Shown here in pieces: positions 10,724 to 21,624 of a stretch of DNA of 64,000 nucleotides. This DNA is from Pseudeuparius sepicola (Eukaryota; Arthropoda; Insecta; Coleoptera; Anthribidae), in NCBI GenBank assembly GCA_963920635.1, contig OY987303.1:45941223-46005222 (forward strand), read 5' to 3'. Under the pieces are notes generated by a model. That model was not told the origin of the DNA, did not search any database, and was given only the letters and a program-made list of their open reading frames with translations. Numbering within the stretch: position 1 is the first letter of the stretch; the number at the start of each line of letters is the position of its first letter. The position numbers and the translations under genes were made by a program.

Positions 10724-11046
10724 TGTAGTGTGAGTGCTGTGCAAATCGAACACTACCCAAGCGAATCAAACGCAAATGATTGTGTTCTGTGAACGCACCG
10801 CGAGACCACCGTAGGTGACGTTTGACAGTAGACATAAGGCAGAAGTTGTCGAATGATCGTGTCGAATGATCGGGCTCACGACATTGACATACTAATATAT
10901 CAATGGCTCACGAAAGCGTGGCTTCAGATCTTAAATAATAAGTATAAATCATAACTAAACTCAGATATGTAAATAGTGTAAATAATAAATGTTGTAAATA
11001 GCAACAGAGTGTTTAGATCTAGATAACACACAGCGACGATACAACA
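10724..11046 (+). repeat. 3' LTR of the Ty3/gypsy element
   Basis: 323 bp, starting TGTAGTGTGAGTGCTG and ending CGATACAACA. Compared with the 5' LTR it has an extra segment of about 45 bp near 10860-10910. The segment contains a second GTCGAATGATCG and a second CTCACGA phrase, suggesting a local duplication. Confidence 0.9.
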
Positions 11047-11129
11047 GAGATGATGATAATGCTGAAGATCAAAGAAGAGGAAAATTAAAAAGAGATAGAA
11101 TTGCAGATCTGCTATTTCCGAAGTTGTAA
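11047..11129 (+). pseudogene. PIF/Harbinger transposase, extreme C-terminus
   Basis: Right of the 3' LTR the frame continues as RDDDNAEDQRRGKLKRDRIA then DLLFPKL and a TAA stop at 11127. An acidic stretch followed by GxxxRDxI and a short hydrophobic end is usual for HARBI1-like proteins. Across the 5-bp target duplication this frame joins exactly to the segment ending at 7805, which supports the assignment. Confidence 0.65.
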
Positions 11130-11418
11130 ATATAAATTCTAGGTATATTTAAATAAAGTTGTTTAAAAGAAATTTGCCTTTTATTTAGTGAACAAAAAAT
11201 AAATAAATGAAAACTACAAATTTATATATAAACTTATAATAAAATCAACCATTTTAACTATTGCCCAACATATTAGCCTTGAGTGAAATACCTGGACCTG
11301 AATGATATTTCAACTATACCAATATCAATAACATTTTACAAAACTAGTTCAATATTTTAACATAAATCTGATATGCACAACATAAATAGTAACTCTAGAA
11401 AAAGTAAACAATTAACAA

Positions 11419-12466
11419 TTAATCAGACTCGTCGGAAGAATGTTTTCTTTTATTGCAAAATGCTATTTCTAATATATTTAATAATTTATCCTTTTGTTGT
11501 TCCGACTTTTCTAAATGACCCTTTAAAAATTCAAACTGTTTTCTTTTGAATTCTCTGTCTTCTCGCAATTCTTGCAATATTTCGTCCGTTCTTGATGCTA
11601 GTTTAATTTTGCGATTAACATTTTTAAATCGCTCTCTACTTTTACATCCACTATCAGTTGTTTCGTCTCTTTGACTGTTTTCTTTTTCTTCATTAATATT
11701 TGTAGTGTTCGTTTCGTCATTTCTTGTTTCTTCAGTAGTTTCTCCTTTTTTATTAAAGGAGTCTTCGAGATATCTTGGGTTGGTTTTATCCTTTTTTCCC
11801 AAGATTGAATGTACCTCTAAAAAAATGGAGGTACATTATCACTATCATCATCTTCTTCACCACTTCCCGTTCGCCGCTGGTGTCTAATGTATGCCATATA
11901 TGTCTTTGTTAGATTTGCAAACTTTTGCCGACATCTTTCACCAGCATTTTCCCTAAAAGAAAATTGTTCGCTTCCATGGTGTTGGCAATTTGGTTCCAGA
12001 GACTGGCCTTTACAGTTTTTTTTCTCATCAATTTTTTTGGCATTTTTTCTCTTAAACGAAGAAGTGAATGAGTGGCCTCGATATATTTTTCTGTATTCTT
12101 TGTCAAAATTATTTCTGAGTTGGAAGGTGCACTCAAAGTAGATGACGATGTTAATGGCCTAGGCTCACAATAACCAGATTTATTGGCCTTCACAAAAAAA
12201 CAGCAGCTTCATGATCTACAGGCCTAGGTTCTGAATAACCAGATTTCGTCTTTACAAAAGTACATGCAGCATGATCTAAAATAATGTGCAAAATTTCAAT
12301 GCCAAAGGTACAGACAGGTAGGTATACAAAAACTTTTGGATTTTACTATTCGAAGTCCATTTTCTTACTTACCATTAATTAATAAATATGCCGTCTCCAG
12401 GTCAGGTACTTCTAATTGAATATCTTCCCCTTCAACATTTACACTTATTAAGTATTTATCTTCCAT
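11419..12466 (-). pseudogene. Myb/SANT-like protein, probable second gene of the Harbinger element
   Basis: Read on the minus strand. Exon 1 (12466 to 12373) encodes MEDKYLISVNVEGEDIQLEV... and ends in a GTAAGT donor. Exon 2 starts at 12275 after TTTTAG, with phase preserved. It carries two copies of a 21-residue unit (SGYSEPRP / SGYCEPRP) broken by a slip in a T run. A trihelix Myb/SANT-like domain follows (KASLWNQIANTM then RENAGERCRQKFANLTKTY). An acidic and basic C-terminal region ends RKHSSDESD at 11419. At least three frameshifts are present. Harbinger elements carry such a DNA-binding partner, often convergent with the transposase as here. A decayed host MADF/Myb gene is the alternative. 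Confidence 0.65.
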
Positions 12467-12671
12467 TTTAAATAAATTCTAATAACTTTGTAATACTCGC
12501 GAAAAAGCAGTCTTTTGTTTATCTTTTTTGGGGTTAGAATCAGGCCTACAATCCACAACACTACAAAAATTTGATAGTGGGGAGAGATAAAACATAATAA
12601 AACCGCTCCAAAGCTCGGTAGTTATCGGTTATAAAATGTCATATTGGTGACGTCACAAAGGGCTTGTTCAA

Positions 12672-13877
12672 GGCCTACTATAAAGACAGGCCCTGGCGCA
12701 CAAAAATCACGTGACCATCTTAGCCCGACGTTACATGTCATTTGTCACATAACTGAAAGCGGCAGCTTGGGTTTTGAGAAGTTTTAAATGTTTAAAGTGT
12801 TTTTAAACATCTTAGTTTATATTTTAGAAACAAGTTTGTGTCTAGTGCGCGTGTGTCCTGGCGGAGGGGAACCGCCCAGGTGTTATTATGGCGTCTGGGT
12901 GGGAGTCGTGCCGTCCAAGAGTATTGGTGCCGCTCGCACCGACGCGTGAGCGCTGTAAAGGGGAATTCTCCCCCGAACCACAGAATAGGGAACCCGGAAT
13001 GGACTATTATGGACATGGACAGTATTGGACAGTGGAGCCTGAGGCACAGAGGGGTGAACTGCTTACGGGAGATCCGCGAGTTCAGACGGTCCGGGTGGCT
13101 GGAAGCCGTTCCCGTTGACCACGTTCGGGTTTGTGTATTTATTGTATTCACCATTCAGCTTGTGCAAAATAAATCAGTGTTGTAAGGTACTCGAGGATTT
13201 TCGTTGTCGACCCACGCCCTGATACGGTTTCTATTCGGTCTTTCAGGCTGCTGATCAACTGAGACCTTGTCAATATTTACAGTACAGTATACCTACTGAG
13301 GTTAGTTTTCATTTTTATTTCGTAAAAAATAACCTAAATACCAAATATTGGGTCTGTTTATATTATATTTATACATATTACAAAAGCCAGGAAGAAAGTG
13401 TCGCCATAAAAAACATTTGTTTTGCCTCGGGATGAAAATTTCCGCCAAAAATGGATTCGTCAAATTCCAACTGAGATTTAATTTCTAAAAAACCCTTAAG
13501 TATGTGTGGCTAACACATTTTCAAGAAAGTGAAACAATTAAAGTGGACAAATGTGTTGTGGGATGAAAATACCTATAGAGAATATCACCTAAGCTAAAGG
13601 AACAATTTTTGAGAATGTGCCAAAATATTGTGAGTGCAGTGCCGTTTAACTCTCAGCCTAAAACAGCTGAGGCAGGTTGAAAATTTTGAAAAAACAATTA
13701 TAGAAAGCTTGGATGCACAAAACCAATAATGTAATAGATGAAAGAAAACTTGCCAAATTGTTACGAAATTTGTTTTTTCTACTTATCTCCAAAAATGCCT
13801 TTTATTATATACGACTAAGTTGGTCACGTGACTACGCGATTATGCGTTAGCGCCGTGGCCTGTCTTTATCGTTGGCC
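12672..13877. mobile_element. Long-TIR element containing a GC-rich LTR-like segment
   Basis: The ends are inverted: GGCCTACTATAAAGACAGGC at 12672 against the complement of GGCCAACGATAAAGACAGGC ending at 13877. Similarity continues inward to CACGTGACCA / TGGTCACGTG (about 60 bp). No clear flanking duplication was found. The interior 12836-13260 is GC-rich, contains AATAAA at about 13167 and reads like an LTR or promoter segment. No transposase is visible; the superfamily is unknown. Confidence 0.6.
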
Positions 13878-14790
13878 TCGGGGCTTTTTGATGACGTGAA
13901 ATTCTATTACCGTTTAGAAGCAAAATTGTTGGAAAATAATTGGTAAATACCATTTGTTACTGGTAATTATTTTTTCATTCGCTCGAATGCGGTTATGGTT
14001 GGATGCCTAGGAATATTTCCACATTGAAACCTGAATATTTATGTTCCATATAAAGATATTATAACCAAAGTGTCACGTGACAGAGATGAAGGATATATGT
14101 AGTTTCCAGCGTGTGCAGCATAAACAGACACCATTTTGCTATAGAGGAGTCAATATACGGAATATATTCGTAATAAATTGCGTTAGTTGAAGCTCAAAGG
14201 TTGCAATACATTAAGCAACAGATATTTATAGGCAAGCTAGAGTAACTTAACCCTTTTGACACTTGCTGTGGGGAACAACCCCTGCATGGTGCTTCCCACC
14301 AAGCAGGCCACATTTCCCCGAACACCACTAGCACCCAAGTGTCGAGCCAATTCCTCGATACGCGAGGCCACCAATATTGCTTTGTCAGAAGGATACATTT
14401 ATTAATGCTTGTCCTAATTAAAATATTGTCTACAGGGGGATTGTAATTTCACGACATTATGTTGGTATCTATTGTAAACCGAGTACGGTTTTAGAGCAAT
14501 TAAAAATATTGTCAAGTACCCTACTATGAAACAAAATAAGATTTAAAAAAATTAATACATTGTTACGTGGCCTTCTACTTTCAAAAATGCTATCACATAA
14601 CTATAGTCCGGTTGGACGACAGAAATGGCTTAACCTGTAGATCTTTGTATGAAGCGTTTTCGGTTTTCGCATTCACATAGTTCGGCTCTGAGAAAAAATT
14701 TTTGCATAGTGTTAATTTTAAATCATCCTGCCTATATTGTGATTATAGGTGTCTACGTATCTCATAGTATCTAATCGTTGTCGATTTCAG
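13878..14790. other. No gene recognised
   Basis: AT-rich sequence between the long-TIR element and the receptor exons. The missing first exon or exons of the receptor could lie here, but no frame with a start and a suitable splice donor was recognised. Confidence 0.4.
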
Positions 14791-15856
14791 GTTATTTCGT
14801 CCGGTGCCCATATAGTACTGAAAGTAAACGATTACAAATACTTATTGGGTCTAATGGAGAACATATCAATACCGGATTGTTATGCATTTGAGAAAACCAA
14901 AACAAGATTTTCAAAAATTACCACAATAATGGCATGCGTGTGTGTGACCACTTTTATTTTTTTAAATTGTGAAACTATTTTTGTTTTGATGGCGGGAATC
15001 AAACGAATTCGAGAAATATTCCTAATCGCCAAATTTGTGATTGAAATGGAATTATTCCAGGAGAACTTAATATTGATCAATACAGTGTTATTCATTTGGA
15101 TCAACATTTCAATCTGGACAATAAGTTTTGCATTTTTATATGCATATGTTGTCATCTTTATAATTTACCAACTTCAAAAATTAAACGACTGTTTGAGCAG
15201 ACTAAGACTGTCCTGTCCCGACAATATTTGTTTGATATATAGCCAACGTTATCAAGACAAAATATTCGAAATGATGGTCTACTTATTAGAACACCACGCC
15301 ATTTTAAAAAAGTAAGAGCCATTTTGACATAGCTACTCCCTTTATAACAGGCCATTATAAAATGTAAATAATTTTAGGTATATTCGCGATTTTAGCAGGT
15401 GTCTTCAGACTATAACGACTTCGATGGTCATTGCCGGTACCATTACGACGTGTAGCTTTTTGGTGTCTTTAGACACGGTAAACTTCAATAGATTTACCTA
15501 CGTATAGCCCCTGTCTATAATGTGTGATTTTTAGTGTGTTCAATACTTTGGAGTTACATTCGAAATTATGTACTTTTGCATAATACTTGCAATTATGGTT
15601 TCATTTCCAATTCTGGGGCAAATAGTTGAAAATGAGGTAGCAATTTTAAAACCATTTAATATTTGATTGACAAGTACCTAATTAATTCATAATATTTTAG
15701 CATGAAAAATTATATGGAAATATGTGTTCTGTACCATGGTATAACTGGAGTATATCTAATAGAAAATTATATCTAATGTTTCTTACCAACGCATTAACAA
15801 CCAATAAAATCCATTTGACTGAAAACACATGCTTAAACTACGAAGTTCTAGTTAAG
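14791..15856 (+). CDS. Insect odorant receptor (7tm_6 family), partial, four exons
   Basis: Four exons with clean splice sites and continuous frame: 14791-15311, 15378-15477, 15535-15636 and 15701-15856 (about 293 codons). Exon 1 as seen follows TTTCAG and contains hydrophobic helices (IMACVCVTTFIFLNC; IWINISIWTISFAFLYAYVV) typical of transmembrane segments 3 and 4. Exon 2 has VIAGTITTCSFLVSLDT, exon 3 IMYFCIILAIMVSFPILGQI, and exon 4 the family signature SVPWYNWSISNRKLYLMFL. Such proteins form heteromeric ligand-gated cation channels with Orco in antennal neurons (family knowledge). The N-terminal roughly 80-100 residues and the last exon are not seen; a TACAGGGTG element starts 75 bp after the last donor. 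No internal stop was found, so the gene could be intact with a long final intron. Confidence 0.75.
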
Positions 15857-16189
15857 GTAAGTATAGGCATACATACATACATACATACATTATTCCCGGA
15901 TGAACTTTAAAATATAAATAGTACCTCTATTATACAGGGTGGCTTATATAAGTGGCTCATTCAAAATATCTCTATTTTTTGACAGAAAAAATCTGTGGCG
16001 GGTGCGATCGATAGCTCTTCCGGGTGGCCTTTTTTTGAAAGACGCTGTCCATATGGCCACCTACGAAAACTATGGCCATAAATCTAAAAAATTCAAAATT
16101 TTTAAACCGCCGCGCCATAACTTTTTTATTTGTACACTAAAATGTTTACCATAAAAATTGTTTGCAAGAACTGGCAGAATCCAAATAAT

Positions 16190-16262
16190 ATATTTATTAT
16201 ATAATATATATATATATATTATATATATTATATAATATATATAATATATTACTATTATAATA
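16190..16262. repeat. AT dinucleotide microsatellite
   Basis: A run of mostly alternating TA/AT interrupted by short AA/TT steps, inside the outer element. Confidence 0.85.
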
Positions 16263-17109
16263 AATTATCTGGAACAAATTTCAATGACGCATTTTTTTAA
16301 AGCGAAAAGTCCCATTTAATTTGATATGTCATACTTGCCACTTTGTTCTGTATTTACCTACTATAATAAGTTGAGAACAATATTTGTGATATTGGTATAA
16401 GATCTAGTTACCCTTGGAAACAAGTAATCGTCTATGACGTTAAATTAAAGTAGACGTAGTAGGCTTAAAAAATTAGAGTTTACATGCACTTAGTCGAATG
16501 ACGAATAGCTAATACAGAATTCGTAGATACCCATTCTTTTGTGTTATGAAAATAAATAATAGATACTTAATATTTTCAGTTCAACGTAACACTTAACAGG
16601 TGCCTAATGCCATAGAAAATATATTAAAAATGACAATAACAAAATATTGTACTATTACAATAAATGCTCAGTGAACACCTAGTATTTACAACTACTTTCT
16701 ACAACAAACAACAACACGTTCTTCAAAATTTCATATTTTCAGCTTCAGCATTTCAGCTGCTCCTTACTTTCATTTTTAATAATACACATTTTGCGGGGCT
16801 GTTGAGTAAACTTTTCGGTTTAGGTAACCCCATACGAAAAATTCCATTGGGATGTCATTACTCACGTCACAACGCTATCATTTCATATTTATTTCCATGG
16901 GTAACTAGATCTCATATTAACCACAAATATTTCCAATATTTCTGTAGTAAATACAGAAGAAACAGGCAGGCGACACATCAAACGTAGATGGCCTTGGACA
17001 GCAACTGTCATAATTACAAAAGAAGGCCATCTGGATGGGGCATCAATCGCACCCACCACTGATTTATTCTCTCAAAAAGTAGCGGGGTATTTTTAATGAG
17101 CCACTTATA

Positions 17110-18542
17110 CAGGGTGTCCCGAAATTAGCCTGCCATAACTTACCAGCGTGTTCTACAACCTAAAAAAATGAAAAAAGTTCCTATAAACATGGCCTCACAA
17201 ATGCCCCCTAATGGGGCTATAGCCCCCGAAAGGGGCAGTTTCACAAACAGTTTTTTCTAAATTTTTCCATAACGAACAAACATAAAATTCTGAAATTTGG
17301 TATGTGTTGTACCTGCGAGATTTGACATTTGCCAAGGTAGCGATAGTTAAACATTCTTAGTCATAGGCGTCCTAAATGGGGGGTTAAGGGGTTAAAAATA
17401 CCCTAAATTTTTTGTGTGTGCTTTTTCCCAAAATTTATTGCGAAATTATAAAATTTCAAGGTATTCTACGAAAAACTGGGGCTCTTGTTGAACTTTGATA
17501 GCGTGCACCGTTTTCGAGTAAAATCGTATTGAAATTTTTTTGCAGAGGGCCATGAAAATGCGTATTAGAAATTAGCCTGCCATATTTTACCAGCGTGTTC
17601 TGCGACCCAAAAAAATGAAAAAGTTCGTATAAACATGGCCTCAAAAATGCCCCCTAAGAGGGCTATAGCTCCCGAAATGGACACTTTGGCAAACGGTTTT
17701 TCTAAATATTTCCAGAACGAGCAAAGATAAAATTCTGAAATTTGGTATGTGACATACCTGGGAGAAAAAATCATGAAAAAAGCGCACAAAAAAAATTTGG
17801 GATATTTTTAACCCCTTGACCTTCCTTATTTGGGACGCCCATGATGAAGAATGTCAAACTATCTCTACCTCGGTAAACGTCAAATCTCACCGGTATATCA
17901 TACACCAAATTTCATAATTTTATCTTTGTTCATTCTGGAAATATTTAGAATAAACCGTTTGCCAAAGTGTCCATTTCTGGGGCTATAGCCCCCTTAGGGG
18001 ACTTTTTTGAGGCCATGTTTATAGGAACTTTTTTCATTTTTTTGTATCAAAAAACGTGGTGGTAAATTATGGCAGGCTAATTTCTAATAGGCATTTTCAT
18101 GGCACTCTGCAAAAAATATTCAAAACGAGTTTACTCGAAAACGATGCATGCTATCGAAGTTCAACAAGAGCACCTTTTCTTCGTAGAATACCTTCAACTT
18201 TCATAATTTCGCAAGAAATCGGGAAAAAAGTATACAAAAAAATATTGGGGTAATTTTAACTTCTGAACCCCCCCATTTGGGACGCCTATGATTAAGGATG
18301 TCTAACTATCGCTACCTTGGTAAATGTCAAATCTCACAGGTACATCACATACTAAATTTCAGAATTTTATCTTTGTTCGTCCTGGAAATATTTATAGAAA
18401 CCCGTGTGTGAAACTGCCCCTTTCGGGGGCTATAGCTCCATTAGGGGGCATTTTTGAGGCCATGTTCTTAGGAACTTTTTTCATTTTTTTAGGTCGTAGA
18501 ACACGCTGGTAAATTATTGCAGGCTAATTTCGGGACACCCTG
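17110..18542. mobile_element. Inner TACAGGGTGTCCCGAAAT palindromic element
   Basis: Ends CAGGGTGTCCCGAAATTAGC (17110) and its complement GCTAATTTCGGGACACCCTG (18542), with TA on both sides (17108-17109 and 18543-18544). The inside is a four-part array. The unit ATTAGCCTGCCAT...GGCTATAGC is present at 17128 and 17572 in direct orientation, then inverted near 17980-18080 and 18425-18540. No coding capacity. Confidence 0.85.
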
Positions 18543-18556
18543 TATAAGGCACCCTA

Positions 18557-19577
18557 GATACCGAGGAGCGTAGATAAAAATTATGCCGTAGAAAAAATTA
18601 TATCCGTGCCAAGTAGGTACCTACACCAAAAAGACTTTCTTATAACACCCTTCAAAAATGCTTCTTTTTCACCACCATTCAAAAAACACGGCCGACATTT
18701 TTTCAAATAGTGGCCCTATAAGTAAAACTGAATCCTCATGAATTTTTTTTTGGTTTTACCTAGAGGAAATCGTTAAAAAGAAAATTTAATATGAAATTTC
18801 TAATTTTGGAGTAACAAAGAAAATAAAACAATTTTTTTGTTAACCTTGGGTCCCGTCGAAATTATTGTGACAATCGCATCTCATAATCTCATAGGTTTAC
18901 TAAAATATAACAATATAATAATAATAATAATTGTCACCCTCACAATACTCCAAACTAGGAGTACCCCAGAAACTTTGAATTTGTCTACTTTTAACTATTT
19001 TAATTTTCACACATTTGTTCCTTAACTTTATAATTATTGAGTGATTCCTAATATTATCCATAGTCTTACCAAATACCGAATGCAACGTTAGTCGTACCTA
19101 TATAGCTGAGGGGATCCAAAGTGGAAATGACGTCACAAAATGTCTGAACTATATAAGAGGTCACTTTGAGTTAACCCTTACTAGAGAGTCAACTTAACAA
19201 AATCTTTGCTAAAGGCTAATGATCTTTAAGAGGTCACGTTAGTCTCGAGGTTGAATACATTATAGGGATTACCTTGACGTAGACATCATTGGGTGATTTG
19301 CAATCTTGCAGATATTTAGATATTCAAAAAGTTGATTTAAGCATTTTTGTCAATATACTATATATGTATAACTGTATGCTCGTCAACAAATTATTCATTC
19401 AGTTCAGCTATCAGTTCAAACAATACCAATACCATTCCTATGGAGTGGGATTACACCAACCATAAACCTTGAAAGTAGAAGTAGCAAGTAGCAATAAGAG
19501 AAGATTCACTGTTCTCAGCCAATATCTGGCAACCAAGCATGACTGCAATCATGACCATGACCTGGGGTGCACACACT
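18557..19577. other. No gene; contains a (TAA)n site with the Dong-associated flank
   Basis: Mostly AT-rich unique sequence. At 18915-18931 there is an ATA repeat followed by GTCACCCTCACAATACTCC (18933-18951) and on to about 18968. The same flank follows the (TAA)n arrays at 31852-31877 and, inverted, 63769-63798. Confidence 0.6.
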
Positions 19578-19840
19578 GAAGATCAATCTTACTGGGACTT
19601 CGCGGCGAAGACGCTGGGCAGACTGAGGACTAATCCTACTCGAACTCCTAGTGTGAAGACGCTGGGCTGATTGAAGAACGATGCTACTGGGACTCCTGGG
19701 GTGAAGGCGATGGGCGGACTAAAAACCAATCCTACTGGGGAGAAGACGCTGGGCAGACTGAAAACCAATCCTGCGATGGAGGTACTGAGCAGACTGAAAA
19801 CCAATCCTACCAGAATCCTGGTTTGAAGGTGAAGAATGAT
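19578..19840. repeat. Degenerate minisatellite, about 50-60 bp units
   Basis: Repeated phrases GAAGACGCTGGGC and CTGAAAACCAATCCTAC occur about five times. The minus strand is open over 113 codons with a repeating VGLVFSLPSVF peptide, but this follows from the repeat and probably is not translated. Confidence 0.7.
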
Positions 19841-20659
19841 ACCAACCAAGAATGGAGGAGAGAAACGTTCTCCGCCAGGGTTGAGTAAAATAAATATTTT
19901 TTTACTACTAACCTGAGAAATCACCATTATTTACCTCATTCCTCTAATGAGAAGTAATATTTCTCTCCCTAGGTAAATAATGATAATAAAAAAAACCTAC
20001 GTAAATAATGAAACATTTTCTATGAAAATGACATTTAAAAATTATTTTCATTTTGTCAGCATGACAACTGAACTCCCAGGCTAAATCTATTCAAATATGT
20101 AAAATATGGCAATATTTCAATGTTAGTAGAAAAAAATTCTATATACACTTCGGCTGAGAAGGCCATTATTTAAGTCGCATATTATATCCTTCGGCGCTAC
20201 GCGCCTCAGGATATAAAAATGCTCGGTAAATAATGCATCACTTCTCAACCTAAATGTATAATCTTATAAATAATAAGCAATATTATAGATGATTTAATGT
20301 GTGCTGATTTTTTTATGCACTAATAACTAATCAAATTTCATGTCGAACCGAATCAGTAATTTGTAAAAATGCCACTAAGTCCCAAGACTTATTCATCAAA
20401 ATATTTGTACATGGTTGCTTCAATTGCTGTCGATGTTAAAAATCAGTATAATACTGAATTCTGATTTTATTTATGCACTAACACTACAAAATTCAACCAA
20501 TAAATTAGATTCAAGCTTAAAATAAAGATAATTGTTTCAATTGTTATCAAGAATTGAAATGAACTTTGATGCTAATTGCTTATTGATAATTCCAAAGAAA
20601 GCCCCCTATGCTTAAACCTGGTTAGTAACTACATGTTCTCCGGTTACACCTTGGTAACA
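19841..20659. other. No gene recognised; small hairpin
   Basis: AT-rich. A short hairpin at about 20184-20216 pairs TATATCCT with AGGATATA around CGGCGCTACGCGCC. The phrase TTTACCTCATT / GGTAAATAATG recurs in both orientations at 19930-20235, suggesting another small inverted-repeat element. Confidence 0.35.
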
Positions 20660-20661
20660 TA

Positions 20662-21532
20662 CGGGGTGGCCCATTAAAACAGTCCACCTGAAATATTTTC
20701 AATGGAAATGGTTTTTCCGGAAAACCCCGAGACAGGTCGATTTTGCATTCATGGGGGAAATCTTTTGACCGTAAATTCATGGCTGTATGGTCATCCCCCT
20801 AAACGGGGTGGCAACCACTTCAAGAATCTTAAATGGCACGGGGGGTCAAGTGGCACATCATTGGATAGGTATTTCATTCATGCTGAACATGCTGAAATTT
20901 TATTTTTTTTGAGTTAACATTAATGTAAAAAAAGCAATGAATGTGTCGGTGCAATAAATCGAAAAAACACTTCAAAACAGAATTAAACTGCAAAAAATAA
21001 GGCTTATCAGAGATGTCGTGGCAAGGTGACGGGTTTTATTAGAATTTTAAAGGTAGTCGTCTTCCGATATTTTATTAACTAGAATTGTCTAAGAAGTGAA
21101 ATCTGTTTATTTGTTATTATCCGCTGTTTTGTTGCGACTACCTTTAAAATTCTAATAAAACCCGTCACATTGACATGACTTCTCTGATAAGCCTTATTTT
21201 TGCAGTTTAATTCTGTTTTGAAGTGTTTTTTCGATTTATTGCACACACATTCATTGTTTTTTTACATTAATGTTAACTCAAAAAAAATAAAATTTCAGCA
21301 TGTTTGTAAAGAGCAATGAAATACCTATCCAATGATGTGCCGCTTGACCCCCCGTGCCATGTAAGATTCTTGAAGGGGTTGCCACCCCGTTTAGGGGGAT
21401 GACCATACAGCCATGAATTTACGGTCAAAAGATGTCCCCCATGAAAGCAAAATCGACCTGTCTCGGGGTTTTCCGGAAAAACCATTTCCATTGAAAATAT
21501 TTCAGGTGGACTGTTTTAAATGGGCCACCCTG
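20662..21532. mobile_element. Palindromic MITE ending CGGGGTGGCCCATT / AATGGGCCACCCTG
   Basis: Arms 20662-21060 and 21134-21532 are near-perfect reverse complements around a 73-bp loop, flanked by TA (20660-20661, 21533-21534). Both arms contain the same open frame of about 70 codons (MEMVFPENPETGRF...) because of the symmetry; no known protein is recognised. Confidence 0.85.
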
Positions 21533-21624
21533 TAGGTAATATACCTAAAGCTAGCAATGAATATTTCTCAGTATGTACAATATTTACAGTAAACAGTGGT
21601 TGCACTACAACGTTCCATCGTAAC

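Larger units (their letters stand above)
7806..11046 (+). mobile_element. Ty3/gypsy LTR retrotransposon, internally deleted
   Basis: Direct LTRs at 7806-8083 and 10724-11046 both begin TGT and end ACA. They are flanked by the 5-bp duplication GAGAT (7801-7805, 11047-11051). A primer-binding site TGGCGCAGTC follows the 5' LTR, and an A8G5 polypurine tract precedes the 3' LTR. Gag, protease and reverse transcriptase are present in order, then only the C-terminal end of integrase. RNase H and most of integrase are missing. Stops, frameshifts and a MITE in gag show it is inactive. It sits in the Harbinger transposase. Confidence 0.9.
15935..18556. mobile_element. Outer TACAGGGTGGCT element, with another element inside its right TIR
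   Basis: The left end is CAGGGTGGCTTATATAAGTG at 15935. The right end reads AATGAGCCACTTA at 17095-17107, is interrupted, and resumes TAAGGCACCCTA at 18545-18556. Joining the two halves at the interrupting TA pair gives a good inverted match to the left end. No transposase is visible; the interior has an AT microsatellite. Confidence 0.75.

Noticed and set aside
18837..19085. Frames across the ATA repeat at 18915
   Set aside because: Openness comes from the TAA/ATA microsatellite read in stop-free phases; no protein similarity.
19589..19927. 112-codon minus-strand frame with repeated VGLVFSLPSVF
   Set aside because: It overlies a minisatellite, which explains both the openness and the repeats.
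20702..21491. Matching 71- and 72-codon frames MEMVFPENPETGRF on opposite strands
   Set aside because: Both lie in the arms of a TA-flanked palindromic MITE; no domain and no codon-level evidence of selection.
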